A stretch of 64,000 nucleotides of DNA, from positions 509,001 through 573,000 of the forward strand of contig NW_024881782.1 of the NCBI RefSeq assembly GCF_019059575.1, given 5' to 3'. The position numbers were made by a program, and so were the translations under genes. A model generated the notes under the pieces. It saw nothing but the letters and a program-made list of their open reading frames with translations, had not been told where the DNA came from and did no database searches. How positions within the stretch are numbered: position 1 is the stretch's first letter; each line of letters opens with the position of its first letter. Shown here piece by piece: positions 62,429 to 64,000 of the stretch. Source of the DNA: Amphibalanus amphitrite. Taxonomy: Eukaryota > Arthropoda > Thecostraca > Balanomorpha > Balanidae.

Positions 62429-63427
62429 CACCGACGGGGGTCTGCGCCAACTTAGTACCGACGGGGGGGGGGGGGGCGGATGACCGCCCCCCCTGAGATC
62501 TCGAGAACGAAGCAAGATAGCGACAAGCGGTAAACGGCATCGGATACGCACGGACAAGGTCTACAATTTTTACTAAGGTCATTTTCAGGTCAGGTCAAAG
62601 ATGACGTCACAGGGGTCGAAAAAGTCAAAATGGCGGCGCTAGATATGGAGAGGGTTTTTCTCGAATAACTTTCGAAGTAGTCAAGATAGGAACAAACTAA
62701 GGGCATCATCGTGATCCTCTCGTCGATCCGCATCGAATGATATATATGTTGACCTCGAAAGGTCAAGGTCAAAGGTTGACCTCAGGTCACGTGACCTCGA
62801 GGTCATCATGTATATCATTCGATGCGTCTTGACGAGCTGAACACAATGAGACCATCCGCGCGGCTGTATCTTGTTCCTGTAAGGAGTTATTGGCAAAAAA
62901 CCTTTGGTGACCTTTGATGACGTCACATGACCTTACAGCTGCCCAACAGCAAAACAGACCTCAAGGTAGTGAAGGTTGATCGTATGTGAAGTCATGTATG
63001 GTATATGGGGCCATTCCGACCCGTTTTAGTGGTAAAAACAGGGAGTTGATTTTTCCCCCATTGACTTATAATGGGGAGGTCGCGAAATTGACCTGACCTT
63101 AGGTCACCGACATCAAAATTCCGAGATATACAAATTGTAGCTACTAATGACCTAATAACATCCTGCGACTTTCAAAGGCCTCCGACATCTACTGTAGCTC
63201 TGGCACGGTGACAAAGTTGCAAAAAAGTGACTTGAGGTTGGGTCATTCAAAGTGACCTGGTGACCTGACCTTAAAAGTTAGGAGGTTCAAACTTGCACAC
63301 CATGTGTAAAATTGATGAGAGAATAGTCATACCAAATTTCGCGGCGCTACGCGCCGCGGTTTTCCCGCTATCCGCGAAAAACCTCAGGGGGGGCGGATAT
63401 CCGCCCCCCCCGTCGGTGCGCGGGTTA
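62427..63427 (+). mobile_element. TTAA-flanked AGGTCA-rich element, copy D
   Basis: The ends are TTAACCCGCGCACCGACGGG and CCCGTCGGTGCGCGGGTTAA, a perfect inverted pair. A second ACCGACGGGGG lies about 16 bp inside the left end. Paired palindromes are GGGCGGATGACCGCCC and GGGCGGATATCCGCCC. The GC hairpin (GCGGCGCTACGCGCCGC) is near the right end. The interior holds AGGTCACGTGACCT. No transposase. Confidence 0.88.
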
Positions 63428-63495
63428 ACGTTCATTTTAAATCCGTGCATTGTCGCTTAATACCCATACCGACCGTTTTCTAAAAAGGCTAATTT

Positions 63496-63541
63496 CTCTC
63501 TCCCTCCCTCCCTCTCTCTCTCCCTTCCTCCCTCCCTCCCT

Positions 63542-63607
<66 letters not shown>

Positions 63608-63628
63608 CTCGCTCTCGCTCGCTCGCTC
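63496..63628. repeat. (CCCT)n/(CT)n/(GCTC)n microsatellite
   Basis: A compound pyrimidine repeat: CCTC units, about 60 bp of CT, then TCGC units. It starts about 70 bp past copy D. Confidence 0.97.
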
Positions 63629-63659
63629 ACGACAAAAACTTCTAGGCAGGTCTAGACCC

Positions 63660-64000
63660 TTCCGACTATTGGGTCATTAAACTGACTTGGAGGGTCAACG
63701 CATGACCTATGATCAACGATTGGCCTATGATCTATAAATTGGGTATCATCGGCTTCCTCTCGTCACGTGCAACATGCTCCTTCTTTTCAAGAAGCTCTAG
63801 TTTGATCAAAAGCCGATCAACTGTGGGGTCTGATCCATCCCCACCCAAACGTTAGCGCCTGCGAAAACGCCGATATGGGTGCGAGTTATGGCATGTTCCT
63901 ATATAAACAATGTTATGTTTTGCTTTTTTAGTGGCTTACATCGATTTTGTTCTAAAAATAACGCAAAAAATCAGCATACAGTGATGTTACTTAAACTTTT
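63660..64000. repeat. Partial AGGTCA-type repeat at the window edge
   Basis: It shares GGGTATCATCGGCTTCCTCT and CGTCACGTGCAACA with 39,431-39,470 of the element at 38,503, followed by similar AAGCTCTAGYTYGATCA words. It is cut by the window end, so its limits are unknown. Confidence 0.6.

Overview
The window is animal nuclear DNA. It has a compact GT-AG intron gene, no bacterial operon structure, and is crowded with non-autonomous DNA transposons, minisatellites and very long (GA)n tracts. The nitric oxide synthase (NOS) resembles arthropod NOS in its C-terminal motifs. With the transposon load this suggests an arthropod, perhaps a crustacean; that assignment is inference.

Region 1 (1-22,100) is one gene on the minus strand. 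I could assemble an apparently complete NOS gene of 25 coding exons, from the ATG at 21,720 to the stop at 1,295. All splice sites are GT-AG, the phases agree at every junction, and the spliced CDS is 3,654 nt (1,217 aa). It has the whole domain series: zinc cysteines, heme-thiolate oxygenase domain, calmodulin-binding segment, FMN, FAD and NADPH domains, and a C-terminal tail. Its introns hold at least four TIR-bearing elements. A 12/13-bp GC-rich minisatellite lies immediately upstream of the start codon.

Region 2 (22,100-50,900) has no gene I can defend and is built of mobile elements. The centrepiece is an 8.4-kb foldback-like element (25,341-33,767). It has a perfect 9-bp target duplication, terminal inverted repeats of about 130 bp, and inner arms made of a ~286-bp satellite monomer in head-to-head orientation (about 7 copies against about 21). 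A second, unrelated foldback-type element (36,494-38,349) has arms made of 48-bp units, each holding two 18-bp palindromes. An element with an 8-bp duplication lies at 38,503-39,949. Several ~1-kb elements flanked by TTAA or ATAT (34.5, 41.5, 43.4, 59.0, 60.1 and 62.4 kb) share an architecture, but most carry their own terminal-repeat sequence. Their interiors are full of AGGTCA/TGACCT hexamers.

Region 3 (50,900-55,550) holds a single-exon 7TM receptor-like ORF on the minus strand (354 aa) with altered DRY and NPxxY motifs. A nearly identical C-terminal fragment of it lies in opposite orientation 3.1 kb away, with two arrays of a 42-bp minisatellite between them.

Region 4 (55,550-64,000) is again gene-poor and filled with three more ~1-kb AGGTCA-rich elements, microsatellites and poly-G runs.
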